Part shown: positions 26,155-34,745 of the stretch, one piece after another
Numbering within the stretch: the first letter of the stretch is position 1
Layout: every line of letters begins with the position of its first letter
NCBI RefSeq assembly: GCF_900106775.1
Contig: NZ_FNNQ01000003.1
Span: 124,001 to 188,000 of the forward strand
Direction: 5' to 3'
Length of the DNA stretch: 64,000 nucleotides
DNA from: Marininema mesophilum
GTDB taxonomy: Bacteria > Bacillota > Bacilli > Thermoactinomycetales > DSM-45169
Translations under genes and position numbers: made by a program
Notes under the pieces: generated by a model
Databases searched by the model: none
Told to the model about the DNA's origin: nothing
The model's input: the letters and a program-made list of their open reading frames with translations, nothing else

Positions 26155-26622
26155 AGTTCTGGTGCAATTTCTTGGGCTTTCAGTCGGCATCAATCTGTAA
26201 AAAAAGAGATGGCAGACTGGATCCAGGTACAAGAAAACGTGGGATTGGACGTCTTAGTTCATGGGGAGTTTGAGCGAACGGATATGGTCGAGTACTTTGG
26301 CGAAAAGCTAGATGGATTTGCCGTTACTCGTGAAGGCTGGGTGCAATCCTATGGTTCTCGATGTGTGAAACCACCTATTCTTTTTGGAGATGTGGCCTTC
26401 TGTTCCCCGATGACAGTCGCAGAGAGCGTTTATGCCCAGAGTTTGACGAAGAAACCGATCAAGGGAATGCTAACCGGGCCTGTGACCATCTTAAACTGGT
26501 CTTTTGTTCGAGATGATCTGCCGCGATCAGAAACGGCCTGTCAAGTGGCACTCGCTTTACGGGAAGAGGTAAAATCCCTTCAGAGCAGGGAGGTAGTTCT
26601 CCCATATAACCAGCGAAGTTAG
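26155..26622 (+). pseudogene. metE: Internal fragment of cobalamin-independent methionine synthase (metE)
   Basis: A frame starting inside the duplicated head copy runs into unmistakable MetE sequence: WIQVQENVGLDVLVHGEFER, MVEYFGEKLDGF, WVQSYGSRCVKPPI, YAQSLTKKPIKGMLTGPVTI and NWSFVRDDLPRSE, ending ALREEVKSLQ before the match is lost. This is the middle of the C-terminal catalytic domain (about residues 470-605 of 750). It lacks the zinc ligands and the whole N-terminal domain, so it cannot be active. It has no start of its own. Confidence 0.88.
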
Positions 26623-26695
26623 TAAGATCTGAACACTAATTTCTAATGAAACTCGAATGGATGCTGATCAACAACTCCGATTTGTCTGCGTGAGA

Positions 26696-26738
26696 AAGTC
26701 CCCAAATCCTTGAAAATTGAGGGTCGGGGACTTTTTCG
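26696..26738 (+). terminator. Terminator after the metE fragment
   Basis: AAGTCCCC pairs with GGGGACTT, with further pairing of AATCCTT and GAGGGTC-type bases inside, followed by TTTCG. Probably the original metE terminator. Confidence 0.7.
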
Positions 26739-26905
26739 CCCGCCATCTAGCTGGAATCGACGGACACTCGCTTCATAGAAGCGAATTGTGCTTCAAGCCA
26801 TGAACACCGTATGCTTGGTGAACGTATATTAATTGTAGGAATCTACCTAACCGAAAGCTAATGTTAATAAGCGAAAATATGTGATGGGAGGATCATACTC
26901 CCTAC

Positions 26906-26934
26906 TTGTAATGAAGACAGGGATCATGTATTCT
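26906..26934 (+). promoter_or_regulatory. Candidate metK promoter
   Basis: TTGTAA at 26906-26911, a 17-base spacer and TATTCT at 26929-26934. The 317-base stretch 26739-27055 shows no S-box and no gene; this is the only promoter-like site seen. Confidence 0.45.
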
Positions 26935-27055
26935 TAGAATGGATTTCAAATGAAACGGACCCTTTATCTGAAGGGCACAATGCCCACTAATAAAGGTGTT
27001 ATAAAGAAGTCTTTTTTTCTTTGGAATAAAAAGATTTGAAGGGGGAGCTGAATTA

Positions 27056-28255
27056 ATGGATCATACCCGTCGCAGTCTATTTACCTCGGAATCGGTGACG
27101 GCGGGTCACCCGGATAAAATCTGTGATCAGATTTCCGATTCCGTCTTGGATGAAATTCTTTCCCGTGACCCCAATGCTCGTGTTGCTTGTGAAACCTCGG
27201 TAACTACTGGTCTTGTCTTGGTTTCTGGAGAGATTTCGACCAGTTGTTATGTAGATATTCCTCGTATCGTTCGGGATACAATCCGTGATATCGGCTATAC
27301 CCGTGCTAAATATGGATTTGATGCGGCCACTTGTGCGGTTCTTACTTCTATTGATGAACAATCAGCGGATATTGCCGCTGGGGTAGACGTAGCGTTGGAG
27401 AAACGGGAAGGGTCAATGAGCGAAGAGGAAATTGAAGCGATTGGTGCCGGGGATCAGGGTCTAATGTTTGGCTTTGCGGTCAATGAGACGCCAGAGTTGA
27501 TGCCTTTACCTATCTCCCTCTCCCATCAATTAGCTCGTCGCCTTCATGAGATGCGGGTAGATGGTACCCTTAATTACTTGCGTCCGGATGGGAAAACCCA
27601 AGTATCTGTGGAGTATGAAGGGGAGAAGCCTGTTCGTATTGATGCAGTGGTTGTTTCTACCCAACATGCAGAAGAGATCAGCCTAGAGCAAATCAAGGCA
27701 GATATTCAAAAACACGTGATTGAACCTGTCGTTCCCCAGGAGATGTTGGATGAGAACACGAAGTATTTCATCAACCCAACGGGACGTTTTGTTATCGGTG
27801 GACCGATGGGGGATGCAGGTTTGACGGGTCGGAAAATTATCGTGGATACTTATGGTGGATACGCTCGCCATGGCGGAGGTGCCTTCTCGGGTAAAGATCC
27901 AACCAAAGTGGATCGTTCTGGTGCCTACGCTGCACGCTATGTAGCTAAAAACATCGTCGCTGCAGGCCTTGCAGATAAATGTGAAGTACAGCTTGCCTAC
28001 GCAATTGGAGTGGCTCGTCCAGTATCCATCCGGGTGGAGACCTTTGGCACAGGGAAGGTAGAAGAACAAGAGTTGGTCAGCCTCGTGCGGAAACACTTTG
28101 ATCTACGTCCAGCAGGTATTATTCGTCAACTGGACTTACGCCGCCCTATTTACCGCCAGACAGCGGCATACGGTCACTTTGGGCGTACGGATATTGAAGT
28201 TCCTTGGGAGAAAACAGATTTGGCAGAGGTATTGCGTCAGGAATCTTCACTTTAA
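27056..28255 (+). CDS. metK: S-adenosylmethionine synthetase
   Basis: A 399-residue enzyme that makes SAM from methionine and ATP. The signatures are present: GHPDKICDQISD near the N-terminus, GAGDQGLMFG, DGKTQVSVEYE and the glycine-rich loop GGGAFSGKDPTKVDRSGAY. Length and start (GAAGGGGGAGC before ATG) are normal. Unlike the metNIQ operon, no SAM riboswitch is visible upstream, although metK is S-box controlled in Bacillus. Confidence 0.97.
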   Translation: MDHTRRSLFTSESVTAGHPDKICDQISDSVLDEILSRDPNARVACETSVTTGLVLVSGEISTSCYVDIPRIVRDTIRDIGYTRAKYGFDAATCAVLTSIDEQSADIAAGVDVALEKREGSMSEEEIEAIGAGDQGLMFGFAVNETPELMPLPISLSHQLARRLHEMRVDGTLNYLRPDGKTQVSVEYEGEKPVRIDAVVVSTQHAEEISLEQIKADIQKHVIEPVVPQEMLDENTKYFINPTGRFVIGGPMGDAGLTGRKIIVDTYGGYARHGGGAFSGKDPTKVDRSGAYAARYVAKNIVAAGLADKCEVQLAYAIGVARPVSIRVETFGTGKVEEQELVSLVRKHFDLRPAGIIRQLDLRRPIYRQTAAYGHFGRTDIEVPWEKTDLAEVLRQESSL

Positions 28256-28276
28256 TTTACTAGATGAGTATAAAAG

Positions 28277-28307
28277 AAAGACCGTAGCCATTGCTACGGT
28301 CTTTTTG
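28277..28307 (+). terminator. metK terminator
   Basis: AAAGACCGTAGC pairs with GCTACGGTCTTT around CATT, followed by TTG. Confidence 0.9.
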
Positions 28308-28375
28308 TTTCGATTTCCCTCAGAACCCCATAGTGGCACAGTGCATATACTAGGGGCAAAAGGAGGGCATATCCC

Positions 28376-28765
28376 ATGGCACTCATTCTGTGGACGGTTG
28401 TAGTTTACGGTGTGCTAAGGTATTTATCGGTCCTTTTTAGCGGAATATTCAGTTATTCATCTCATTCTGATACAAAACGACTGGTTTTGATGACGGAAAA
28501 TAGTCAAGGCTCCATCGAAGGAGTGATACGGTCGTATTTTCTACGTCAACAGTTGCTCGGTTGTAAGGCGGAGGTGGTCTGTGTAGATACAGGATCATCG
28601 GATGATACGCAGTCGATTCTAACGAAATTGCAACAACGTTATCCATCGATGGAAATCCGCATGCTGACAGGTAGTGCAATGACCCATCCATCATTATGGG
28701 GAAAAGAAGCATCCGTAATTGATCTGCGTTGTAGAAACCAAAGAGGATGTTTTACGTATAAATGA
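28376..28765 (+). CDS. Small membrane-anchored protein with a GT2-like fold start
   Basis: A 129-residue protein with an N-terminal hydrophobic segment (MALILWTVVVYGVLRYLSVL) and then a short region like the first half of a GT2 glycosyltransferase (EVVCVDTGSSDDTQSILTKL). The DxD site and acceptor half are absent, so catalytic activity as a transferase is doubtful. The ATG has AGGAGG nine bases upstream, which argues it is expressed. It stands between metK and comFA. It may be a regulator-like or structural relic; the function is unknown. Confidence 0.6.
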   Translation: MALILWTVVVYGVLRYLSVLFSGIFSYSSHSDTKRLVLMTENSQGSIEGVIRSYFLRQQLLGCKAEVVCVDTGSSDDTQSILTKLQQRYPSMEIRMLTGSAMTHPSLWGKEASVIDLRCRNQRGCFTYK

Positions 28766-28799
28766 TAAATAGGAATGGAGGGAAGAGAGGAGAGGATAT

Positions 28800-30494
28800 G
28801 TGGACGTCGTGGTTTATCAGGTTATGGATAGGCTGTTGATGACACTCGATTTAATGACAGATAAGTTTTTTTGGCGTAGCCAAGGGATGGAGATCGCGGG
28901 CGAAGAGCGGCTTCCATCTATCGGACAAGCCTATCGGAGGTTAGGAGAGCAAGTTAACTCTCCCTTTCGGGTCGAAATGATTCTTACAGAGGAAATCGAG
29001 GAGTGGGGAGAGAGGGAACCGCAAATATACCGGTTAGAACGTCGTGCACAAAAGCTACAAGAGTGGATGGTTGGGCGGTCTCTGCTATGGCCAGAGGTAA
29101 GCCGACTTGTGCAATATCACCGAGGAGAAGCTGTGAGTGAGCAGGCCTTGAGAGCGACTATTCAGTGGCTTTATCTGACTGGGCGAGTGGAGTTGCTACC
29201 TGGTGTGGCAATCTCTCCTGTGGCTTCCCATCGTCGGTGCCATCGGTGTGGAGGAGGTCCAACAGGGATTGATCTTGTGGAATGCGCTCGATGCGGGGGG
29301 CCATGCGCACTCTGTGAGTCCTGTGTAATGCTAGGCGGGAGTCGGACATGTCTACCCTTGGTGAGAACTTCTTTATTGCTTCAGAAAAGGGAGAAAATCA
29401 AACCTCCTCTCCTTTTTACACCAACCCTCACTTCAGCTCAAATGGATGCCTCCAACGCATGCCTTCAATGGTTGATAGGGAACAAATCAGAGCTTTTGGT
29501 ATGGGCAGTCACAGGTTCAGGAAAGACGGAAATGCTCTTTCCAACTCTGCAACACGTGATAGCATCAGGTGGAGTTGTTTTATGGACAGCCCCCCGTCGC
29601 GATGTAATTAAAGAGCTTTCCCATCGATTAAGGCAGGCCTTTCCAGAAGTGAAGCAGGTAACACTCCATGGAGAGAGCCAGGAGGTTTGGCATGATGGAC
29701 AGTTATATATTGCGACGGTTCACCAGTTGATCCGTTTTTACCATTATTTTGACTTGGTGGTTGTGGATGAGGCAGATGCTTGGCCACTGTATGGGGTAGA
29801 CCGATTGGAATCGGCCTTAGTAAGGGCGACAGCCATTCATGGTAAAAAAATTGCAGTGACAGCAACCCCTGCAAAACCCTGGCGAAGACGAATAAAAGCA
29901 GGAAATTTACCAGTAGTTACGCTGCCTGCCCGTTATCATGGCTACCCCCTTCCTGTACCAAGACTCATCTGGCAAAGAAATCTTTGGCGGATACTCAAAA
30001 AAGGAAAACCACTTCCTGATTTAGAATGTTTTCTAAATCGAGTCCATCAAACGAAGGGACAAGCTTTTCTATTTGTTCCTCGAGTAAGTGATATCAAGAT
30101 CCTCCTTACCTGGTTGAAGAAGGTTCTTGCCGCGAATATGTTTACAAGGTGTAAAGCGGTCTCTGGACGGGAAGGAGAGAGGGGGAAACGGATCGAAGAA
30201 TTCCGGCAGGGGAAGATATGGTTGCTGGTTACGACAACCATATTGGAACGAGGAATCACGGTGCCAAGGTGTCATGTGGGAGTGATCGGGGCGGATCATC
30301 CGATCTTCGATGTGGCTTCCCTGGTGCAAATTGCTGGACGAGTGGGACGGTCCGCATCATATCGCGCGGGTGAAGTATGTTTCTTCTCTTCCCTTCGGAC
30401 CGATGTACAAAGGGATACGATACGTGAGATTAATGGATGTAACCGCTTAGCGAAGGAACGTGGCTATATAGTTGAGAGGGAGAAAAAGTTATGA
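28800..30494 (+). CDS. comFA: ComFA-like late competence DNA helicase/translocase
   Basis: A 564-residue protein. A four-cysteine zinc module lies at about residues 147-180 (CHRCGG, CARCGGPCALCESC). Next come the superfamily 2 helicase motifs: Walker A AVTGSGKTEM near 236, VVDEADAWP near 320, SAT-like VTATPAKPW, and the C-terminal AGRVGRS. In transformable Bacillus ComFA powers uptake of single-stranded DNA at the membrane. The GTG start follows GGAGAGGAT, and an overlapping ATG two bases earlier leads to an early stop. It overlaps comFC by four bases. The N-terminal 140 residues are poorly conserved. Confidence 0.88.
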   Translation: MDVVVYQVMDRLLMTLDLMTDKFFWRSQGMEIAGEERLPSIGQAYRRLGEQVNSPFRVEMILTEEIEEWGEREPQIYRLERRAQKLQEWMVGRSLLWPEVSRLVQYHRGEAVSEQALRATIQWLYLTGRVELLPGVAISPVASHRRCHRCGGGPTGIDLVECARCGGPCALCESCVMLGGSRTCLPLVRTSLLLQKREKIKPPLLFTPTLTSAQMDASNACLQWLIGNKSELLVWAVTGSGKTEMLFPTLQHVIASGGVVLWTAPRRDVIKELSHRLRQAFPEVKQVTLHGESQEVWHDGQLYIATVHQLIRFYHYFDLVVVDEADAWPLYGVDRLESALVRATAIHGKKIAVTATPAKPWRRRIKAGNLPVVTLPARYHGYPLPVPRLIWQRNLWRILKKGKPLPDLECFLNRVHQTKGQAFLFVPRVSDIKILLTWLKKVLAANMFTRCKAVSGREGERGKRIEEFRQGKIWLLVTTTILERGITVPRCHVGVIGADHPIFDVASLVQIAGRVGRSASYRAGEVCFFSSLRTDVQRDTIREINGCNRLAKERGYIVEREKKL

Positions 30495-31198
30495 TGGGCT
30501 GGTGGGAAACTTTTTTCCCAACCCCAACATGTTGCCTCTGTGGTTCCCCCTATCGAGCACCAGGCTGGGCTCCCATTTGGAAGCGAATCTGCTCTCCCTG
30601 TATTGAACGTCTCTTTCCGATTCGTGGGGAAGTGTGTCCAAGATGTGGTCGCCCGCAGTCAATAAGGGGTCATTGTTCAGATTGCCAGAGAATGGTTCAG
30701 ACATTCCTAGAAGCGAATCGGAGTAGTCTTTCCTATCGATCTTATACGAGAGAGAGTATTCACCTCTTCAAATTCCGGGGGAAAGTAAGTCTTGCAACTC
30801 CCTTCGCAGAGATGATGACTCTTACCCTTGTTCAGGCGAAGTGGCATATTGATAGGATCACTTATGTCCCATTACATGCAACAAGACTTACTGAACGTGG
30901 ATTTAATCAGGCAGAATTATTAGCGCGGTTAGTGGCTAGGCGTCTACGTATCCCTCTTGTCCACTGTTTGGAACGAAGGGTAGTCACCCCCTTTCAAAGT
31001 CATCAAGGAAGACGAGCTCGTCAACAAACTCTAATCGATGCGTTTGTGTTGAAGTCAGGCTTGGAGCGGGATGTAGCTGATAAGTGCTGGTTACTAGTCG
31101 ATGATGTTTATACCACAGGGGCTACCTTACAAGAATGTGCTTCCCTCTTAAAAAAAGCGGGGGCAACAAAAGTATATTCTCTTACTCTAGCTCGATGA
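30491..31198 (+). CDS. comFC: ComFC-like phosphoribosyltransferase-fold competence protein
   Basis: A 235-residue protein. An N-terminal cysteine cluster (CCLCG, CSPC, CPRCG, CSDC) forms a double zinc finger. It is followed by a PRTase-type domain with LLVDDVYTTGATLQ near residue 200, the PRPP-binding loop, and LTERGFNQAELLARL. ComFC works with ComFA and DprA in DNA uptake. The start codon overlaps the comFA stop, so the two are coupled. Confidence 0.92.
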   Translation: MMGWWETFFPTPTCCLCGSPYRAPGWAPIWKRICSPCIERLFPIRGEVCPRCGRPQSIRGHCSDCQRMVQTFLEANRSSLSYRSYTRESIHLFKFRGKVSLATPFAEMMTLTLVQAKWHIDRITYVPLHATRLTERGFNQAELLARLVARRLRIPLVHCLERRVVTPFQSHQGRRARQQTLIDAFVLKSGLERDVADKCWLLVDDVYTTGATLQECASLLKKAGATKVYSLTLAR

Positions 31199-31336
31199 TG
31201 GAGGGTGATAGATGAGGAAGATTGCTAGTTCATTTTTCGGATAAGGTCATGAAAAAGTGTATACAGGTGCGATTTTTGGGAAAGAAAGAGGATAGAGTTC
31301 TCCTAAACTACCATTTTGAAAAAGGAGTGGGTTTTC

Positions 31337-31609
31337 TTGAATAAAACGGAGTTGATCGATCAAGTCGCTAGCACCATGGGTAAGACGAGGAAAGAGACAA
31401 CGTTATTAGTGGAAGCTGTATTGGATAGCATTTCAGAAGCACTACGCCAAGGAGAAAAAGTATCCCTCATCGGGTTTGGTAACTTTGAAGTAAGAGAGCG
31501 TGCTGCACGGACTGGGCGCAATCCGCAAACTGGAGAGGCCATCCAGATTGAAGCGAGCAAAGTGCCTGCATTTAAGCCAGGAAAGCAATTGAAGGAATCT
31601 GTGAATTAA
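31337..31609 (+). CDS. hup: HU family DNA-binding protein
   Basis: A 90-residue histone-like protein. It has the HU beta-arm signature GFGNFEVRERAARTGRNPQT and the end KVPAFKPGKQLKE. The TTG at 31337 follows AAGGAG by nine bases and gives the family N-terminus MNKTELIDQVA; the frame is open to 31316 but that extension overlaps the ribosome site. HU bends and compacts DNA. It is followed by its own terminator. Confidence 0.95.
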   Translation: MNKTELIDQVASTMGKTRKETTLLVEAVLDSISEALRQGEKVSLIGFGNFEVRERAARTGRNPQTGEAIQIEASKVPAFKPGKQLKESVN

Positions 31610-31632
31610 TCAACCATGAGTTGATTTACTCT

Positions 31633-31664
31633 AAGACCGCCGTAAATGAAGGCGGTCTTATTTT
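31633..31664 (+). terminator. hup terminator
   Basis: AAGACCGCC pairs with GGCGGTCTT around nine bases, followed by ATTTTATT. Confidence 0.85.
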
Positions 31665-31792
31665 ATTGTGGCCGCAGAGTTGACAAGCAAGAACCTGTAA
31701 ACGAAAATGAAAAAAATGACCATCCATCCATCACGATTCTCATCCGACCCAGATTGGAAGGTTTCTTTGTGATAGAGGGGGTGAGCTGAAGA

Positions 31793-31806
31793 GTTAATTG
31801 ATTAAC
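31793..31806. promoter_or_regulatory. Palindrome upstream of the amino-acid transporter operon
   Basis: GTTAAT-TG-ATTAAC is a perfect 14-base palindrome about 90 bases before the binding-protein start. It could be an operator; no regulator is known. The rest of 31665-31898 shows no gene. Confidence 0.3.
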
Positions 31807-31898
31807 TATTCAAATATCATATCCAGGGGAGAAATTGGGTAGCAAGTCGTCAATGGTAACGTAAGCTGTTCATTTCAGTTTTCAAGGAGGCGTTACCC

Positions 31899-32669
31899 AT
31901 GAAGAAACGCAGATTGCTTTGGCTGTCCTTATTACTCATGGTTGCTCTGGTTTCTGGATGTGGGCAATCGGATGGTGGAGGAACAAAGAATTTACTAAAA
32001 GTGGGAACAGATGCAGCGTATCCTCCCTTTGAAAAGCAAGAGGGGAACGGGGATATCGTAGGCTTTGATATCGATGTTATTAAAGCGATTGCTAAAGCTG
32101 AGGGGTTAGATGTGAGCGTCCAACATACAGGGTGGGATCCCCTATTTGAAGCGGTGAAGCGCGGTAAAGTGGATGCAGGAATCTCAGCGATGACGATCAA
32201 TTCCGAACGGCAAAAGAAATTTGATTTTTCGAAATCGTATTTTGATGCCAAGCAGACGATCCTTTTGCCCAAATCCTCTAAAGCGAAGAGATTAAAGGAT
32301 CTAAAAGGGAGGAAAATCGGCGTTCAATCAGGTACGACGGGTGAAGCTGTTGTACAAAAAAACTTTGGTAAAACTTATCAAGGTATCAAGGGTTACGAAG
32401 ATACTCCATCAGCAATTGATGACTTGTATAACGGACGTGTGGATGCTGTCGTTGCTGATGATGGAGTGGTAAAAGACTACCTGAAGAATCGGATGAAAAA
32501 CAAATTTAAAATGGTGGAGGATCCATCATTTGAGCCTGAGTATTATGGGATCATTGTCAAAAAAGGGAACAAGAAATTGTTGAAGAAAATCAATTCAGGT
32601 TTAAAGACGATTCAGAGTAATGGGGTATACGATAAAATTTACACAAAATATTTCGGCAAAAAGAAGTAG
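31899..32669 (+). CDS. Amino-acid ABC transporter substrate-binding lipoprotein
   Basis: A 256-residue SBP_bac_3 protein. The signal peptide ends LVSGC (lipobox). The fold markers GTDAAYPPFEK, IVGFDIDVIKAIAK, WDPLFEAVKRGKVDAGISAM and YYGIIVKKGNKKL are clear. It captures a polar or basic amino acid (arginine and glutamine relatives are the closest by eye). AAGGAGG precedes the ATG. It is followed by a hairpin and then, 280 bases later, the permease and ATPase genes. Confidence 0.92.
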   Translation: MKKRRLLWLSLLLMVALVSGCGQSDGGGTKNLLKVGTDAAYPPFEKQEGNGDIVGFDIDVIKAIAKAEGLDVSVQHTGWDPLFEAVKRGKVDAGISAMTINSERQKKFDFSKSYFDAKQTILLPKSSKAKRLKDLKGRKIGVQSGTTGEAVVQKNFGKTYQGIKGYEDTPSAIDDLYNGRVDAVVADDGVVKDYLKNRMKNKFKMVEDPSFEPEYYGIIVKKGNKKLLKKINSGLKTIQSNGVYDKIYTKYFGKKK

Positions 32670-32676
32670 GGATAAA

Positions 32677-32708
32677 TGGCTGGAGGGGTGCAAAGGACTC
32701 CCCAGCCA
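32677..32708 (+). terminator. Imperfect hairpin after the binding-protein gene
   Basis: TGGCTGGaGGGG pairs with CtCCCCAGCCA; only ATTTAA follows. Probably a partial terminator or processing site that would make the binding protein more abundant than the permease. Confidence 0.55.
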
Positions 32709-32857
32709 TTTAACATCGGACAAGCTCTTTGCTTCAGTAATATCGTGTGAAGATGGATGTTAGATGGAACTGGCAAAATGATGTACCTAGTACGTCACTT
32801 TTTATAGAAGTGTTTAGTTAGAGGATGTTCGCAAACTTTTAGTTGCTTCTTTTTGAC

Positions 32858-32887
32858 TGTGGATAATGTGGATAACTCTGTGCATAA
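32858..32887 (-). promoter_or_regulatory. Cluster of three DnaA boxes
   Basis: On the minus strand the consensus TTATCCACA occurs twice back to back (complements at 32858-32866 and 32867-32875) and TTATGCACA follows at 32879-32887. All three face the same way. They lie in the gap before the permease gene, far from any origin gene in this window. Confidence 0.75.
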
Positions 32888-32953
32888 GTTACCAGTTGGA
32901 AAAAGAAAATGCTGTTTTTGTTGGTTTCAAATCCAAAGAAAAGGGGCTTTCTT

Positions 32954-33631
32954 ATGGATTGGTCAGTCATCGTGGAGTATAAAGATTTGTTCATCCGAGG
33001 TCTATTCTATACAACTGTATTGACGATTGGAGCTGTTTTCACGGGCCTTGTGATTGGCTTATCTCTCGGTCTTATGCGTTTATCTAAAAAGAGGCTCATC
33101 TATGTCCCAGCAAAATTATATATCGATGTGTTTCGTGGAACGCCTCTCTTGCTCCAAATACTCTTTATTCATTTAGCCCTCCTCCCAGCGGTTACAAAGG
33201 ACCTACTTGGCCTTAATAGCCCAGACGCCATTTTATCTGGTTTTGTAGCACTCTCTCTAAACGCGGGCGCATATATTGCAGAGATCTTTCGTGGGGGAAT
33301 CCAATCGATCGAAAAAGGTCAGACAGAAGCGGCACGTTCCTTAGGAATGTCCCATAGTCAAGCGATGCGCCATATCATACTACCCCAGGCATTTAAGCGG
33401 ATGCTGCCACCGCTAGGCAATGAGTTTATCGCATTACTGAAAGATTCTTCCCTTGTCAGTGTGATCGCTGTCAATGATCTGATCTATGCGGCCCAAACCA
33501 CAGCCAAAGTGACCTGGGAGCGATGGGCGCCGTATATTACAGCGGGTGTGCTCTACTTCATCCTTACCTATTTGTTATCGAGAGTCGTTTTCTGGCTTGA
33601 AAAACGATACAGCACGGAGGAGGAGAGATGA
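32954..33631 (+). CDS. Amino-acid ABC transporter permease
   Basis: A 225-residue HisM/GlnP-type permease with five membrane helices. It has the start LFIRGLFYTTVLTIGAVFTG, FRGTPLLLQILFI and the EAA loop EAARSLGMSHSQAMRHIILP. The frame is open from 32909, but the ATG at 32954 has AAAAGGGG in place and starts at the usual family position. It overlaps the ATPase gene by four bases. Forms one importer with the genes on either side. Confidence 0.93.
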   Translation: MDWSVIVEYKDLFIRGLFYTTVLTIGAVFTGLVIGLSLGLMRLSKKRLIYVPAKLYIDVFRGTPLLLQILFIHLALLPAVTKDLLGLNSPDAILSGFVALSLNAGAYIAEIFRGGIQSIEKGQTEAARSLGMSHSQAMRHIILPQAFKRMLPPLGNEFIALLKDSSLVSVIAVNDLIYAAQTTAKVTWERWAPYITAGVLYFILTYLLSRVVFWLEKRYSTEEER

Positions 33632-34359
33632 CACCGATGATACAAATTGAGGGTTTACGAAAACGGTTTGGCCAAAGCGAAGTATTGAAGGGGATTGATC
33701 TTCACATCCGCGAAAAGGAAGTTATATCCATTATTGGTCCCAGTGGGTCGGGTAAAAGTACCCTCCTTCGCTGTATGAATCTGTTGGAGGAAGTGAGTGA
33801 AGGAAAGGTCATTGTGGATGGGAATGATTTAACCGACTCGCGCACCGATATTAATCACGTTCGTACGGAGATGGGCATGGTGTTTCAGCAATTTAATTTG
33901 TTCCCCCATAAGCGGGTGCTTGATAATATTACGTTGGCTCCGATTGAGGTAAGAAAATGGGAGCGGGAGGCGGCAGAGAAGAAGGCGTATCTTTTATTAG
34001 ATAAGGTAGGCTTGCGTGAAAAAGCGGATAGCTGGCCAAGTCAACTCTCGGGAGGACAGATGCAACGAGTCGCAATCGCTCGTGCACTGGCGATGGACCC
34101 GAAGGTGATGCTCTTTGATGAGCCAACCTCCGCGTTAGATCCGGAGATGATCGGCGAGGTGTTGGCGGTAATGAAGGAGTTGGCAAATGAAGGAATGACG
34201 ATGGTGGTCGTTACCCATGAAATGGGATTTGCTCGAGAGGTATGTGATCGTGTTCTCTTTATGGATGAAGGAAGAATCGAAGAGGAGGGAGCTCCAAATG
34301 AACTATTTTCTCATCCCAAAAGAGAGAGAACTCGGTCATTTCTGGGGAAGGTTCTCTGA
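33628..34359 (+). CDS. Amino-acid ABC transporter ATP-binding protein
   Basis: A 243-residue ATPase of the HisP/GlnQ class. It has Walker A GPSGSGKST, Q-loop FQQFNLFPHKRVLDNI, signature LSGGQMQRVAIARAL, Walker B VMLFDEPTSALD, switch VVVTHEMGFA, and the typical FSHPKRERTRSFLGKVL end. Start is coupled to the permease stop. Confidence 0.95.
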   Translation: MTPMIQIEGLRKRFGQSEVLKGIDLHIREKEVISIIGPSGSGKSTLLRCMNLLEEVSEGKVIVDGNDLTDSRTDINHVRTEMGMVFQQFNLFPHKRVLDNITLAPIEVRKWEREAAEKKAYLLLDKVGLREKADSWPSQLSGGQMQRVAIARALAMDPKVMLFDEPTSALDPEMIGEVLAVMKELANEGMTMVVVTHEMGFAREVCDRVLFMDEGRIEEEGAPNELFSHPKRERTRSFLGKVL

Positions 34360-34389
34360 GAAAAAATCCCCAATTAAAGTGTTTTTTCC

Positions 34390-34419
34390 TTGACTTTCCC
34401 TAAAGTCGGGTGCTATAGT
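34390..34419 (+). promoter_or_regulatory. Promoter of cspA-like gene
   Basis: TTGACT at 34390-34395, an 18-base spacer and TATAGT at 34414-34419. A leader of about 60 bases follows, short for a cold-shock gene. Confidence 0.65.
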
Positions 34420-34484
34420 GTAATGGCATGAAGAGGGCTACATAGTCTTTACCATGTGCATCACATTAAGAAGGGATTGTTCTT

Positions 34485-34685
34485 ATGCTGGGCAAAGTTA
34501 AATGGTTCAACGCGGAGAAAGGTTATGGTTTCATCGAGCGTGATGGTGGCGAAGACGTATTCGTACACTACTCAGCAATCCAAGAAGAAGGATTTAAATC
34601 GCTTGACGAAGGTCAAAGCGTTGAGTTTGAAATCGTGGATGGACCGCGTGGACCTCAGGCTGCAAATGTAACCAAGGCCCTCTAA
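34485..34685 (+). CDS. Cold-shock protein (CspA family)
   Basis: A 66-residue single cold-shock domain with RNP1 KGYGFIE and RNP2 VFVHYSAI in the standard order (MLGKVKWFNAEKGYGFI). It binds single-stranded nucleic acid and acts as an RNA chaperone. Single-gene transcript with its own promoter and terminator. Confidence 0.97.
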   Translation: MLGKVKWFNAEKGYGFIERDGGEDVFVHYSAIQEEGFKSLDEGQSVEFEIVDGPRGPQAANVTKAL

Positions 34686-34701
34686 ATCTAACATCGATTT
34701 C

Positions 34702-34745
34702 AACCCCTCTGGGAGTTATCCTAGAGGGGTTTTGCTTTGCTTTAA
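34702..34745 (+). terminator. cspA terminator
   Basis: AACCCCTCT pairs with AGAGGGGTT, with inner GGGA/TCCT pairing, followed by TTGCTTTG. Confidence 0.85.

Noticed and set aside
26739..27055. SAM riboswitch upstream of metK
   Set aside because: None of the conserved S-box blocks seen at 10985-11103 is present in this stretch.
28098..28403. A plus-strand frame overlapping the end of metK and its terminator
   Set aside because: It reads through a strong intrinsic terminator and overlaps metK in another frame.
33929..34186. Proline/arginine-rich minus-strand frame inside the ABC ATPase gene
   Set aside because: An antisense shadow of a clearly conserved ATPase, with no start signal.
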